The position numbers and the translations under genes are program-made. This document shows, piece after piece, positions 10,915 to 20,699 of a stretch of DNA of 64,000 bases. Below the pieces are notes generated by a model, which saw nothing but the letters and a program-made list of their open reading frames with translations, was not told where the DNA came from and made no database searches. The stretch comes from Dicyema japonicum (Eukaryota; Dicyemida; Rhombozoa; Dicyemidae), in the NCBI GenBank assembly GCA_011109175.1, contig RDEW01000016.1, positions 183,349 to 247,348 on the forward strand, read 5' to 3'. The first letter of the stretch is position 1. Each line of letters begins with the position of its first letter.

Positions 10915-11470
10915 AAGACCTCGTTTTGGAACACTTACAATTATTTTAATTTAAAATTAAATTTTACAATTTCTATATTTTACTACAATTAATTTTTAAA
11001 TCACGTGCAGATTTTTGTTCATTTTTGGTTGTCTTGAAATTATCTACACCTTTTATGCGCTTAAACTACGATACAAAAGTTGAAATTGCTAAACTTCTTT
11101 CAAAAAAGGAGCATTCAATTCGAAAACTCGCGAGAATGTTTGACACAAGTGTCGGAACAATCTCTAGAATCAAGAGAAACATTGTTCCATTCACAAAAAA
11201 TGGACAGATTTATTCAAATGCAGAGACTTCAGAGTCAATCACTAGTGAAAAGCATAAATTTTTGGATTCAAAAATGTTGGATGTATTTCAACACTAAGAA
11301 AACAAAACGTTCCCATTTCCGGACCTTTAATCCAAAAAATCGGTATTATTGTAATTCTTAAAATCGTTTTATTAGGACTGAAAGTCGCATCTAGAATCTT
11401 TCTCCAAAATTTTAAAGCTTCAAACGGATGGTTAAAAAAATTTAAATCTGGGACGCTACTTGTGTCGACA
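10915..11470 (+). mobile_element. Tigger/pogo-like element, DNA-binding half
   Basis: The leader at 10917-11030 is almost identical to the minus strand at 42490-42370 inside the Tigger copy at 38-42 kb. It is followed by an open frame with a psq-type helix-turn-helix (MRLNYDTKVEIAKLLSKKEH, IRKLARMFDTSVGTISRIKR) and then, after frame changes, a CENPB-type block (FPGPLIQK, NFKASNGWLKKFKSGT). The DDE catalytic half is missing here, while the 38-42 kb copy lacks this half, so the two fragments complement each other as relics of one family. Confidence 0.75.
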
Positions 11471-11757
11471 CGCTTTGCCCGTCCAACATTGTCGGGAGCG
11501 CGGTAGACACACTGTATTCCGCGGAAAAAACGATGAGGGCAAAGGAGAAGAAATACGAAGCGCTACGCGACCGATTCGCGTTTTATCCGATAGTGGTCGA
11601 GACAACTGGAGGAATAAGTGGAAAATCGCTTCGCTTCCTCAAGAAACTTGGACGCTTAGCTACACTAAAAAGCCACGACGCACGTGAGACCCGGTGGCTA
11701 CTCCAGTTGATCTCTGTTGCAATCTTGAAATACTGTAAATATGGTTTTCTGATTTGA
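11460..11757 (+). mobile_element. REL-type LINE, C-terminal fragment
   Basis: CVDTLCPSNIVGSAVDTLYS, then KKYEALRDRFAFYPIVVETT and a GKSLRFLKKLG stretch, ending in RWLLQLISVAILKY. This is the conserved C-terminal end (VDT...KY..L...F.FYP.AVET.G...FL..LG...ISVAI) of a LINE family whose preceding block carries RPDG...WD. It occurs more than a dozen times in this window. No upstream part is present here. Confidence 0.7.
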
Positions 11758-12064
11758 AAGTAAAATGATTTTTAAATGTTAGACTAAAAATCTAGTCACG
11801 TGATCCACGACACCTGGTCACCCTTGAAAGCCAATTTTAAACTACGACTGTTCAATAAAATAACGCTTTTATGTTTACAGGTTCCAATATGAATACATCA
11901 TTCCGTCCATTTACTCAGAAGGCGAGAGATCTCGTATTTCTCCAAGTAAGGATACATAAACCCAATGAACCATTTGGGTAATCAGACTTCCTAATCTGAC
12001 CTCTTGTTCGTCAGTCCATAAAAGAACAACTCAATCAAAAAATAACAAGAATATCATGAAACAG

Positions 12065-12689
12065 TTAGAATTTCATGGCATGTGGTCGATCCCCACGTTG
12101 AAGGAAAAACTCAGTTCGCAGATATCCCTTAAGAGTCTTTGCATCCTCCCTTTTCTTGATGGCTTCCAACACCTGACCATCAATCAGCTTCTGCACCTTC
12201 ATCCATTTGTCTTTCCACACCTCCTTGGCTTCTTCATTCAGCTACACATTACCACCACAGCCTACTCGCTTTCCAGCATGCAGAAAATTGTCAGTGACGG
12301 TCTCGGGGAGTTTGAAGTTACCCAGATCGACTTTTGTAGAAGTGGCGATCACATGAGAGGCACACATCGTCTTAGTGGGACTCCGTTGGTCTTGTAGGGA
12401 CCGTTAACACAAAGAAATCCGGATGGAAGCTGTCCCAAGAATACAGAGCGCTATTTGTAAAAGAAAAACACCACTTTGCCACGATGAGTGCCAGTCAATT
12501 GAATGACAACAGTGCCAGGAGTTAATGAACTTCTGAGTTTGTGTTTATGTTGTGAGTAGCATTTTTTGTTGGTCTTTTTTGGAGTTTTAGCAACGTTAGG
12601 GTTGATCTTTTTCCTCTATTATATATTTAAGTTTTAAATACCATTGTAAGCTTCTTTTTGTCTTTATTCTCATTCGCAACAACCTCCAT
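12065..12689 (-). CDS. RPL6: 60S ribosomal protein L6 (eL6), microintrons, one frame break
   Basis: A structural protein of the cytosolic 60S subunit. ATG at 12689 opens [16 protein letters not shown]. Intron 12641-12616 (26 nt) leads to [10 protein letters not shown] and the KOW-like core [17 protein letters not shown]. Intron 12474-12451 (24 nt) leads to [25 protein letters not shown], then [19 protein letters not shown]. Intron 12265-12242 (24 nt) leads to the tail [22 protein letters not shown] and TAA. These match eL6 (TGRHRGKRVVFL, VPLRR...VIATSTK.D, GYLRS.F...G..PH). One base appears missing near 12363 (TGTGTG), breaking the frame between RRC and ASHVIATS. About 185 residues, with a short N-terminus against vertebrate eL6. 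Confidence 0.94.
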
Positions 12690-12699
12690 TAAACACTAC

Positions 12700-14000
12700 A
12701 ACAGTAATCGTGAGTAACACGTGAAATTAAATTCAAAATTTTATTAATTTTATTTATTAATAATTTTTTAATTAATTCCAATATAACGTAAGTCTTTGAT
12801 TCTTGCAAGCAGCAAACGGATGCTTATATTTAAAAAAATCATATTATAGCTGATGATTCTTTAAATCGTTGTTAACCTGCGCACGTTTAACGATCATGAC
12901 AATCAAATTAAATTACGATCAAGTTTTAAAACATAAAATAAATTTAATTTAAAATGAATTGTTTGAAATAAGTGAGCTTTTAATTAAAACGACAAGGAAC
13001 AATTCTCAATCATTCCACTGCCTACCTTCAGAAATTCAAACAAGCGGGAAAACAGATTCAACCTAAATCTGGACGAATCGAAAATATTAGAGATATTTAT
13101 AGAACTTCATCTTACAATTCTTATTGTTAGTTGGGAAATAGGATGCAAATACGATTTGAAAAAATATCTTCAAAGACATTTACAAAGAACTGTCGACTAT
13201 TTAGCAATCGACTGTCTAACACTTATTAATATGGCGATTTTTTGACTTTATAAATCCGAAATTTTGACCATTTTTACTCATGAAAATTTTATCTAGAAAA
13301 TTTTTTTTAATTTAACAACACCAAATCAATAACTTAATTAAAATAAAGAATAATGTAATTCAAAATTTCGGTCTTAGATAATAGTCGTGGTAAAAATAAA
13401 AATCTTCATCTTTTGCTTAAATTCCATTTTTATTAAAACTCTTGGTTATTTTTTACTTCACAACCATCCAGAGGAGTTCCCCCCTGGACGGCACCTCCTT
13501 TAAGTCCGAGCATGCGAAGACTTATAAGGAATGGGATCACCTGAATTTTTTCATCTGGCTATGTCGGTGTTTTTTAGTTCAATAAATCTAAATTTAAAAA
13601 ATTTAAACACTGAATTAATAAATTATTAATTGATCAAAGTCAAGAACATTTTCAATGCCTTGATTAGTTAGCATGACTGTTCTTAATTCTCAAATAAGGT
13701 GTGAGTTCTACCTGAGGTTTAGCAAATGGAAACATTACCACTCCTTGGCGGCCGTACTGTTGTAGTTGATCGAGCACTTTAGATGTTCAGATTTGTTGAT
13801 TTATTAAATGAATTTCAGAATATGTTAAATATTATTTAATTACAAAGCCGATGAAGAAATTGCGGGAAAGTTGGATGACTGATCTGAAAAACACCAGAGA
13901 TCACGAGTCTACGAGATCGGATACCGATAGCCAATGTGCGTAGAAACAGCTTGGTTATTCAGACGACTACACTAATAAATACTTTTCTCCTACTGAACCT
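12700..14000. other. Intergenic, AT-rich, with one LINE 3' end
   Basis: No gene recognised. At 13495-13570 the string GTCCGAGCATGCGAAGACTTATAAGG...GGGATCACCTGAATTTTTTC, followed by GGTTCAATAAATCTAAAT-like sequence, matches 32920-33010 (+) and the minus strand at 51730-51640. It marks the 3' end of a third LINE-like repeat. The rest (12730-13010, 13580-13660) is AT-rich and featureless. Confidence 0.5.
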
Positions 14001-14006
14001 AGAAAT

Positions 14007-14300
14007 TTATTTGTGCTTCACATCTATTTTGACTTTGTAGATAAAACAAAATTTTCCAACCCTATGATAAATCCATTTAAAAAACTCAAAAATAGCTTCG
14101 GTCAAATATTTTGGCATGAATTTTCTGCACTTTTCCACATAAGGAAGTAACACGATATCCAATACCCTCAAGGATTTTGTAAACTTTAGTGTTAGCTTAT
14201 GCAAAGTAATCATATTCAAGTAAGCATTAGTGACCTCAGTGATCCTAGAGTGGGTGGATGGAATGAGAAAATCAGATATTTTTACAGTGATACCTGTGAA
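14007..14300 (-). CDS. Unidentified open frame
   Basis: About 97 codons without a stop on the minus strand, with an internal ATG at 14219. Residues such as THKLTLKFTKSLRVLDIVLL-like (actual: HKLTLKFTKSLRVLDIVLLP) and FEFFKWIYHRVGKFCFIYKV are rich in aromatic and basic amino acids. No family recognised. It may be an exon of an unplaced gene or chance. Confidence 0.2.
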   Translation of the reverse strand, partial: FTGITVKISDFLIPSTHSRITEVTNAYLNMITLHKLTLKFTKSLRVLDIVLLPYVEKCRKFMPKYLTEAIFEFFKWIYHRVGKFCFIYKVKIDVKHK

Positions 14301-14399
14301 ATACTAATAAAATGATAAACCTGTTAGTTTGAAATGATTTTAATCGATTCAATAAAAAGCTGTTGTTAGAAAATTCGCCAGGATATTTTTAATAACCTT

Positions 14400-14705
14400 T
14401 TCAATCACCTTCTTTCTTCGGACACGTGCTGAGGATGGAATTAACATCCCCACCGAACATATCTATGGAAACATACTATGTCAGTCAAGAAAGCTGCTAT
14501 CGTGGAAGACCTAGAACAACACTGCCAATAGGTTTACAAAAAGACCTGGTTAATTTTAAAAAAAATTTAAAACTGCCGACAACCTTGACACTATGAGAGC
14601 CTTTGCTAGGAACAGGGGAGCATGTAAAGGATGACATTTAACATTGTTTCTTTAGCTTCACATGCGGGGCTAAGTAGTATGGTTCTCGTGAAGTGTTTAA
14701 ATAAT
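14400..14705 (+). mobile_element. APE-type LINE, 3' end fragment
   Basis: FFGHVLRMELTSPPNIS, then CYRGRPRTTLPIGLQKDLVN, matching FGHILRMN...FPGRP of the complete LINE. It ends in the family tail CACATGCGGGGCTAAGTAGT, ATGGTTCTCGTGAAGTG and TTTAAATAATAA. Confidence 0.7.
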
Positions 14706-14749
14706 AATCACCTTCTTGATTGAACGAGGCATAACAGTTGTTAACACGT

Positions 14750-14900
14750 TAGTATTTTACTCAAAAACTCTACAAATTAAAAAATCAAAAAGCTGGGAGA
14801 TTCTCGGGAGCTGTGTTGGTTCAATGACCGCCTCGGAATTGCCATCGTTAGTGGCAATGGTAATTGTCTTTTGGCAGCTGGTGACTGATTTGCTTTTTTG
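14750..14900 (+). mobile_element. REL-type LINE, last codons
   Basis: WFNDRLGIAIVSGNGN (14815-14862) corresponds to the terminal FL.QRISLAI.RGNA block of the REL-type LINE family. Nothing upstream can be assigned. Confidence 0.4.
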
Positions 14901-15052
14901 TTAATAAATTAAATTACAGCAAACTAGTTGCCAAAATAAAAAAACCTTTTATCACCAAAAACATAAAAGTGAGATGATCTGTAAAAATTATGACATTTTT
15001 CAATGAAACGAGGAAATCAGTAATTTTCCCCAATGAAGCATGTTTTGAGGTG

Positions 15053-15340
15053 TTAAATATCAAAAGGAGACGAATTTTTTATCTCGAAAATGGTACTGGT
15101 TTTATCGACAGAATCTGGTGTCAATGCCAAGTACTGTGGGGGTAAATTTATTTCTTCTCCCTCACCAAATCCACTTGTGAAGATTACCTTAGGAAAATTT
15201 TCCCGCCTAAAAATGAAGTTATATCCGCGACAGTAGGACGTGTGATGATAATGGAAGAGGGCGGACCTACTTCTCCATCTCTCTTCTGAAGTGGAAGCCT
15301 TCAATGGACTATTTGGAGGATGTATTCGGTCGGCATACAG
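15053..15340 (+). repeat. Dispersed repeat shared with 63.46-63.72 kb
   Basis: Strings such as CCGCGACAGTAGGACGTG, GGGCGGACCTACTTCTCCA and GGATGTATTCGGTCGGCA recur in order at 63.6-63.74 kb with modest divergence. AATCTGGTGTCAATGCCAAG near 15108 also resembles the Tc1-like segment at 15499. It may be a Tc1-related non-autonomous repeat. Confidence 0.6.
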
Positions 15341-15489
15341 TCATTCTGCCTTAGAGCACCTCCATAGATTAAACAGGATGTTTGTCTCGAAAGGAGAAAA
15401 AAGTAAGTCCAATTTTAACGGTCCTCGGCATTCCATCTAAATCTATCGGAAGTCGAGGGTATATTGATTTATCCGATTGTACTTAGTTT

Positions 15490-15590
15490 GATCGACAGAA
15501 TCTGATGCCAACAATCAAGCACGGTGGAGGCAAACTTATGGTAAACGGATGTTTCTCGTGTGACGGAGGAGGAAGAAAATAGCAACCAAT
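15490..15590 (+). mobile_element. Tc1/mariner-like transposase fragment
   Basis: NLMPTIKHGGGKLMVNGCFS in one frame (15499-15558) resembles the P.VKHGGGSVMVWGCFS signature before the second catalytic Asp of Tc1 transposases. Only this short block is visible. Confidence 0.5.
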
Positions 15591-15811
15591 ATACTGAGTT
15601 CGATTTTCACAATCCTAAACACCGCCAGTCATCCAAGTAAAACACTAAACCCATAAAGAGCCGAACATATATTGATCCAAAGAAACCGCCATTTGTGAAA
15701 CCACCCCGCAGAATAATCTAACAACGTGCCAATGTCGTGGCAATGGTGATTGTGAAGTAGGAAGCTAGTTTTCAGCGACAACTCCAATAAAACCATTTTT
15801 TATTTTAATCA

Positions 15812-17736
15812 TCACACAGTGAAAACCAGGGCAGAATAAATAACCGTGAAATTAGCGGAGCAATACAGATAGAGTAATCTGGTCCACAAGTGGGGGTACC
15901 TCATTGGAGTTGGAAGTTGCAATAAATCACACAAAAGTAGTCCAACAGCAACCGGCATCTAGAAAATTAATATTTACGCTTACCGACGATTTGTACAGCG
16001 CATAGTGGCTAAACTGAAATTTTCCCTTCCCGACTCTTCGTTTTCGGCATCCTCGACCTTTGATCGTACAAAAAACGTGGAACAGCATTAAGCTGACAAT
16101 AAATTGAAGTGTTTGTCCATCTTTGCGTAAAAGTGGGAAAAGACTAGTAAAAAAACACAAAAACCTTATAGTAGAAAGTTCTAGAAACCACAAGACAAGC
16201 CAGTATGAGGAGGTCGACAAACTCAGAGCCCTAAAGTCACTGAAAAAATTACAAAGCTGGGTAAATTATGGATTTTTCATGCACGTGGAATGAAAAAAGA
16301 TAAAACGCAAGCGACGAAGCGGCCTATCGAATAATATTAAAGCTACCAAAGTCTCTGTAAAGGCGCGATTACTTTTAAAGCGGACCAAACACGGTAAAAC
16401 GGAAAAAACCAGAGTAAATCCGGTGCTAATAACGGTTAAACAGGGGAGAACCAAACACGCAAAATATGATCCCCCAGTAGTTTTTCCGGTTTAATCAAAA
16501 CAGATAACGAACACCAGAAGTTAGCCACTTTGTCCTAAATTATTAAAAATCTACGACTTCGTATAACCCCCTCCAAAAAGGAAAAACTCTTTTATAGATA
16601 TTCAAGAGACATTCCAATGAAGGATCCCCCAAAATGAAAGGAAACAATATCACTGAGACCACCAGTAAGCAGCAAATTCCAACCTTGATGATTCTCACAG
16701 TACTCAAGTAAGAAAAAGTTTAAAACCTGCGAAAGAACCCGCCTTCGACTGAAAGGGCGAGTACTCTAATGAACATAGCCACGGAGTAATAAAGCGAAGT
16801 CTGCTTGAAAAAGACCGCCAAAACGTAGAAAACAGAGCCCAAATAAATATTGCGTTTCTCAAGAAAGAAAATGCTCCAAACAAGGAATCCAAGGGCAACA
16901 CAGTTGTACTGGAAGTGGCCGTGGTCGATTAGCAAAAGTCCAGGGTACAGCAAAGGGAAGAGAACCGAAACCTACGTTAGAATATAAAATACATCATTTT
17001 TTAGTGAAAAATACAAAATTCCAGAGACAAGAACCAAAAAGTCTGCAAATATCACTATTGACTCAAAAGAGACGAATACCTGAGTACCTCATGAACATCT
17101 TGAGCTCAGAGCTTTCGAATCCCCTTGAGGAATGGAGAGCCGTCCAGTTTGGGTTATAACGATTAGCTCTGAAACTAAGTGAGTAAACAACATTTTCCCC
17201 ATCAAATAACTGTGATAGGCCGATAAAGGAGGGTAATCCGATTCCCCAGTAGCTCAAGTCATTATCAGTAGAGTTCACGTACCTTTGAATGATATATTTA
17301 AGGAATTTGAGCCATTTTAACTCTCAATATTAATTTTTTTAAAAATAAAAAAAATTTAAATGTAAACAATTTTAAATAAAAATTATTATTTTATAGAATA
17401 TTTTAAATAAAAAATGATATATACTGAGTGCCACATTTCTTATGTTTGGGAGAATTTTTGCAATAATACTGCTAATAATAAAATTAAAATAAAAAATAAC
17501 ATTTAAAATATTAAATAAAATTTGAAAAATAATAAGGGGCACACAAAAACCATTGAGAAATATTCAAATTGGTAGTAATCTCCATCCAATGCCTGTGAGC
17601 TTCAAAGTCTCCGTAATTCGGGGGAACAGAAAACCCTAGTTTTCAGAATTTATATTTTACCAGAATATCCTCCTGAACCGACGAGAAGTTTTAATAATAA
17701 AAGGGACAGCACTCCAACTAATAACGTTGATTTCAT
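15812..17736 (-). CDS. ALG6: ALG6 dolichyl-P-Glc:Man9GlcNAc2-PP-dolichol alpha-1,3-glucosyltransferase, microintrons
   Basis: A polytopic ER GT-C enzyme that adds the first glucose to the N-glycan precursor. ATG at 17736 opens a hydrophobic segment MKSTLLVGVLSLLLLKLLVG. Then comes NYGDFEAHRHWMEITTNLNI (first-loop catalytic DFEAHRHW), STDNDLSYWGIGLP, NPNWTALHSSRGFES, LYPGLLLIDHGHFQYNCVAL, KRVFPFWRGLYEDKVANFWC, FHVHEKSIIYPAL (the HVHEK motif) and a multi-membrane tail ending VIYSALVFTV. Placed introns: 17660-17636, 17544-17283 (262 nt), 17079-17055, 16992-16972, 16726-16703, 16557-16535, 16451-16426, 16346-16324, 16252-16231, 15983-15959. The 17210-17180 area is unresolved. About 480 residues, normal for ALG6. 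Divergent from MRPS33 over 81 bp. Confidence 0.95.
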
Positions 17737-17817
17737 TATAATTTAAAATAATTAATTAAATTTAATTTTTTTTAAATTCAAATTTATTTTATTTCTTGTG
17801 TGGTCTTCTTCCTTCAG
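17737..17817. promoter_or_regulatory. 81-bp shared intergenic of ALG6 and MRPS33
   Basis: The two start codons lie 81 bp apart, pointing away from each other, so promoters and 5' UTRs of both genes must fit here or overlap. The block is T/A-rich and ends GTCTTCTTCCTTCAG directly before the MRPS33 ATG, which looks like a 3' splice acceptor. Inferred from layout only. Confidence 0.5.
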
Positions 17818-18217
17818 ATGTCTACTCGTTATGCCAAAAAAATGAAAGCCCTGTCCGCCAAAATTTTTGGAGACTATCCAACGAATCCACGTGACCAAAA
17901 AATATTTAAGTTATTTTCGTCACTTCCGCCATATAAAGACGAGAAATATGTCAATTATTATCCCCCATACCGCACGTGGGACCATTTAATAAGGACACTA
18001 AGAAATTACGGGCTTTACAGGTAGAATTGTGTTTAATAATCTCAGAGATTCACATTTGGATTTCATGGAGATGATCAGCAAAATGAAGGAGACTTCTAAT
18101 AGAGTGAATGAATTTACTCAGGAGATGAATAAAAAACGGCAGGAGATTGCTAATAAAACGAGGACACAACGTAAATTGGAAAGTCAAGGCGTAAAGAAGA
18201 AATATCGTGTTTTTTAG
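17818..18217 (+). CDS. MRPS33: Mitochondrial small ribosomal subunit protein mS33
   Basis: Part of the mitoribosome small subunit. ATG at 17818: MSTRYAKKMKALSAKIFGDY, then KIFKLFSSLPPYKDEKYVNY, YPPYRTWDHLIRTLRNYGLY. After a 25-nt intron (18021-18045, GTAGAATTG...TCTCAG) comes RDSHLDFMEMISKMKETSN and a basic lysine/arginine-rich tail to TAG at 18215. This fits mS33 (Y...M..LSA..FG, KLFS..P, YP.....L...LR..GLYRDEH.DF). 124 residues against about 106 in human, with an extended basic C-terminus. The intron falls between GLYR and D. Presence of a mitoribosomal gene rules out organisms that lack a mitochondrial genome. Confidence 0.95.
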
Positions 18218-18279
18218 ATTTAATAATAATTTTAACATAAAAATTTAAATTTGATTGAAAATTAATTTTATTAAAACAA

Positions 18280-18470
18280 GAGCATTTATTAAGCTTCGAT
18301 GTTCGCAAAGAAGCCGTTTTCTTGGAATGCCAAGAGTAACTCTGTAGGTCGACCTACAAATTGAACTGAAAAAAGATAAAACCGATTGTAAGGTAGACTC
18401 ATTTAGACCTCTGTTATCAATCGATCTCTTATTTTCTAACGAGGCTTAGACCCAACCATGAGTTATTTCT
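18280..18470 (+). mobile_element. APE-type LINE, eroded C-terminal fragment
   Basis: GCCGTTTTCTTGGAATGCCA through ATTGAACTGAAAAAAG aligns base by base with the GCTATCGTGGAAGACCTAGA region of the fragment at 14.5 kb (RGRPRTTL...LQ.DL). Frame broken; short. Confidence 0.4.
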
Positions 18471-18682
18471 ATTCTAGTTTACAGCCATTCTTACAGGAGA
18501 CTAAAAATCATTGACCTTATTGGGGTTCGGTGGATTCCCATCCATGTGCAGCGATTGTGAGAGATAAGTGTTTCTTATTTTAATGACCTGCAAAAAGCAG
18601 TACTGAATCTTTCGACACGTGTGAAAGGTATATAAGATAAAAATACACATTTAAAATGAATTATCAATATTAAACTATTGAT

Positions 18683-19003
18683 TACATTTTTATAAGCTTT
18701 GAACAATTTTAAATTTTTGATTTTATTGTCAAAAATTCGCTATACTTTGAATGTATCCAGACATCCCAGTCACCTAAGAAAAAACAAACATTTTCTGCTT
18801 TACTTACATTTGTTTACAAACAATCGCATGGAGCGTGAACCGGTTCTGGAGCACTTTGTATCTCTGTCCTTCGTATTTCATCCCTCCCTAACATAAAACA
18901 GTGGAAGTATAAGTGTTAATTTTCGACAGAAACTTCAAATTTTAAGTAAACTAAAAGTCCTGAAGAACTAATTAATGAAGCCAAACAAAAAAATGTTAAT
19001 CAA
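18683..19003 (+). repeat. Dispersed 320-bp repeat, copy 1
   Basis: Begins ATTACATTTTTATAAGCTTT, includes CCAGACATCCCAGTCACCTA and GTGTTAATTTTCGACAGAAA, ends GAACTAATTAATGAAGCCAA. The inverted copy is at 56295-55960, just beyond the secreted-protein gene. No coding potential or terminal repeats seen. Confidence 0.75.
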
Positions 19004-20310
19004 AATTGTTTCCTTGGATTCCTAGAAATGTGCATTGATTTGGAGAGATACGTCCAATTTTTATCAAAAATTATTATGTGTATGCTATTTAAAGAATTTA
19101 TGTTCACAAGATATAATTAACAGTCTTGAAAGTGCTTCACTTTTTACTTACAAAAGAAAACAGTTGATTTTCATTTTCTCCTAAACATTTAAATTATCTA
19201 AGGAAACCATGAACTTCCAAATAAAGCAATCAAATAAGTTGGAAACTCATTCTTTATTGCCGCTAATTAGGTTATTTGACTAAAATAAAGGCTCACAATG
19301 ATAAGTCGCGAGAGGTGGATAGAACAAAAATATTGTTCATCATACCGGATGTTTTATGGGAAGTGGTTTCAATCTTGGTCGACCGCCCCCAAACACTATC
19401 CTTTTGTATTTTATTGACGACCTTGTAGATTCATGAGACATCAATATCGACATGAGCCATGCAAGCGACATTGAACGGTGAGTCCGATTTTCTAGGAACT
19501 GCCTATTTTCATTAAAATCGAATGTAACAATGTTCACCATTTAAAGTGAAAAGAAACTAAAATAACGCAAATTTTAATTTGAACGAGGAGAGAAAGATAT
19601 AAAATATGTAAAGTTCGACCCCTGCCCCAGTAGAAAACGTGGCTTTCGAACAGAGTTCTTTGATAAGGAAATCTTTGCTTCAAGGCACAATAATGCTTTT
19701 TGGTAAGGTTTAAAATGGACGTTATAATTTAGAATATAAATAACATTTTATTTAATAAAAATGCTTTAATAATGATTTTTATTTATTCTATTGGTCGAAA
19801 ATTAAATAACTTATCATAAATGAACTTTATAAAAAAAGTGCCCCATATATAAAGGGTGCCCCAAACCGGGGTTTTATTGGGGCGGGGTTGTACTGTGTTT
19901 TGTTTAATGTATTGCTCCAAAAGCATTAGATTTTACTGTTTTAATAAGTCCTCGTTTATTTTTTTATATTCTTGTCTATGTCATTCATTAACTCAGTTAA
20001 ATGACAAAATATTTTGTAGCGTTTTGTTAGTACAATTGCTTGCTTTTTGATTAATTTATAAAAAAAAAGTAAAGAATCGAAATAAAAGATATAAATCTAC
20101 ACGGAAGATTGCTACAATAATTCGTAAAAAATTTCAGCGTTAACGTCAAATTCGGATAAGCAGTTCACAAGCACTGATAAAATGTGTCTTTTACGAACAA
20201 CAATTTTTGAATTAAAGTTTTTTTTTAATTATGATATATTAATAATTAAATATATTTTAAATAATATAGCGTCCAAATTTTTGATGGGACCTGTTAAAAA
20301 TTAATAAACA
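19004..20310. other. 1.3 kb without firm gene
   Basis: One minus-strand ATG frame (19540-19340, starting MVNIVTFDF) has 66 codons. A possible 26-nt GT...AG intron after MVNI would give an alternative reading starting AVPRKSDSPFNVACMAHVDI, but the next junction needs an 18-nt intron and no family fits. At 19836-19900 there is a G/C-rich block (GGGTGCCCCAAACCGGGGTT...GGGGCGGGG) within AT-rich DNA. The rest is featureless. Confidence 0.3.
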
Positions 20311-20312
20311 TC

Positions 20313-20534
20313 ATGGAACGCCAGCAAGACTTCCTTAAAAGTTTCATGAACATTCTTTCGGGCCTTGAGTCAATTTCGGTCTGGAAGCTTGCTCAAGATA
20401 CGAACAGAAATCTTCACCTTATCGACAATACTATTAATCTGTACGAACCGTGGAACGTTCCAGTGCGACAAGACCATCCAGTCATGTGCCGATACGGACT
20501 GAGGTGGGTTCGAGGGAGAAGTGCGCCAAGTTGA
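20313..20534 (+). CDS. Unidentified open frame, 73 residues
   Basis: ATG-initiated (MERQQDFLKSFMNILSGLES), acidic then basic, ending RWVRGRSAPS. No signal peptide, membrane segment or known motif. The HPVMCRYGLR stretch has a lone Cys and is not a zinc knuckle. Could be transposon gag residue or a true small gene. Confidence 0.25.
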   Translation: MERQQDFLKSFMNILSGLESISVWKLAQDTNRNLHLIDNTINLYEPWNVPVRQDHPVMCRYGLRWVRGRSAPS

Positions 20535-20699
20535 AGTCAGTGTTACCGATTCCGTGATCGCTGGATCGGTTGTTTGGTATTACTGCTGTCTATGGAATTT
20601 TTCAGTTCATAGGTAATTTGTGTAAAATAGTATGTTGTACTTCTTTGAGTGTTGCACTTTCCTGTGTAGAATTATATATAAAACATATTCTGGTAGGGA

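Noticed and set aside
12056-12397. 113-codon plus-strand open frame
   Set aside because: It is antisense to the eL6 exons, which have clear family motifs on the minus strand.
16266-16953. Several separate minus-strand small ORFs as independent genes
   Set aside because: They are partial reads of ALG6 exons run into introns or the wrong frame; removing microintrons joins them into one protein.
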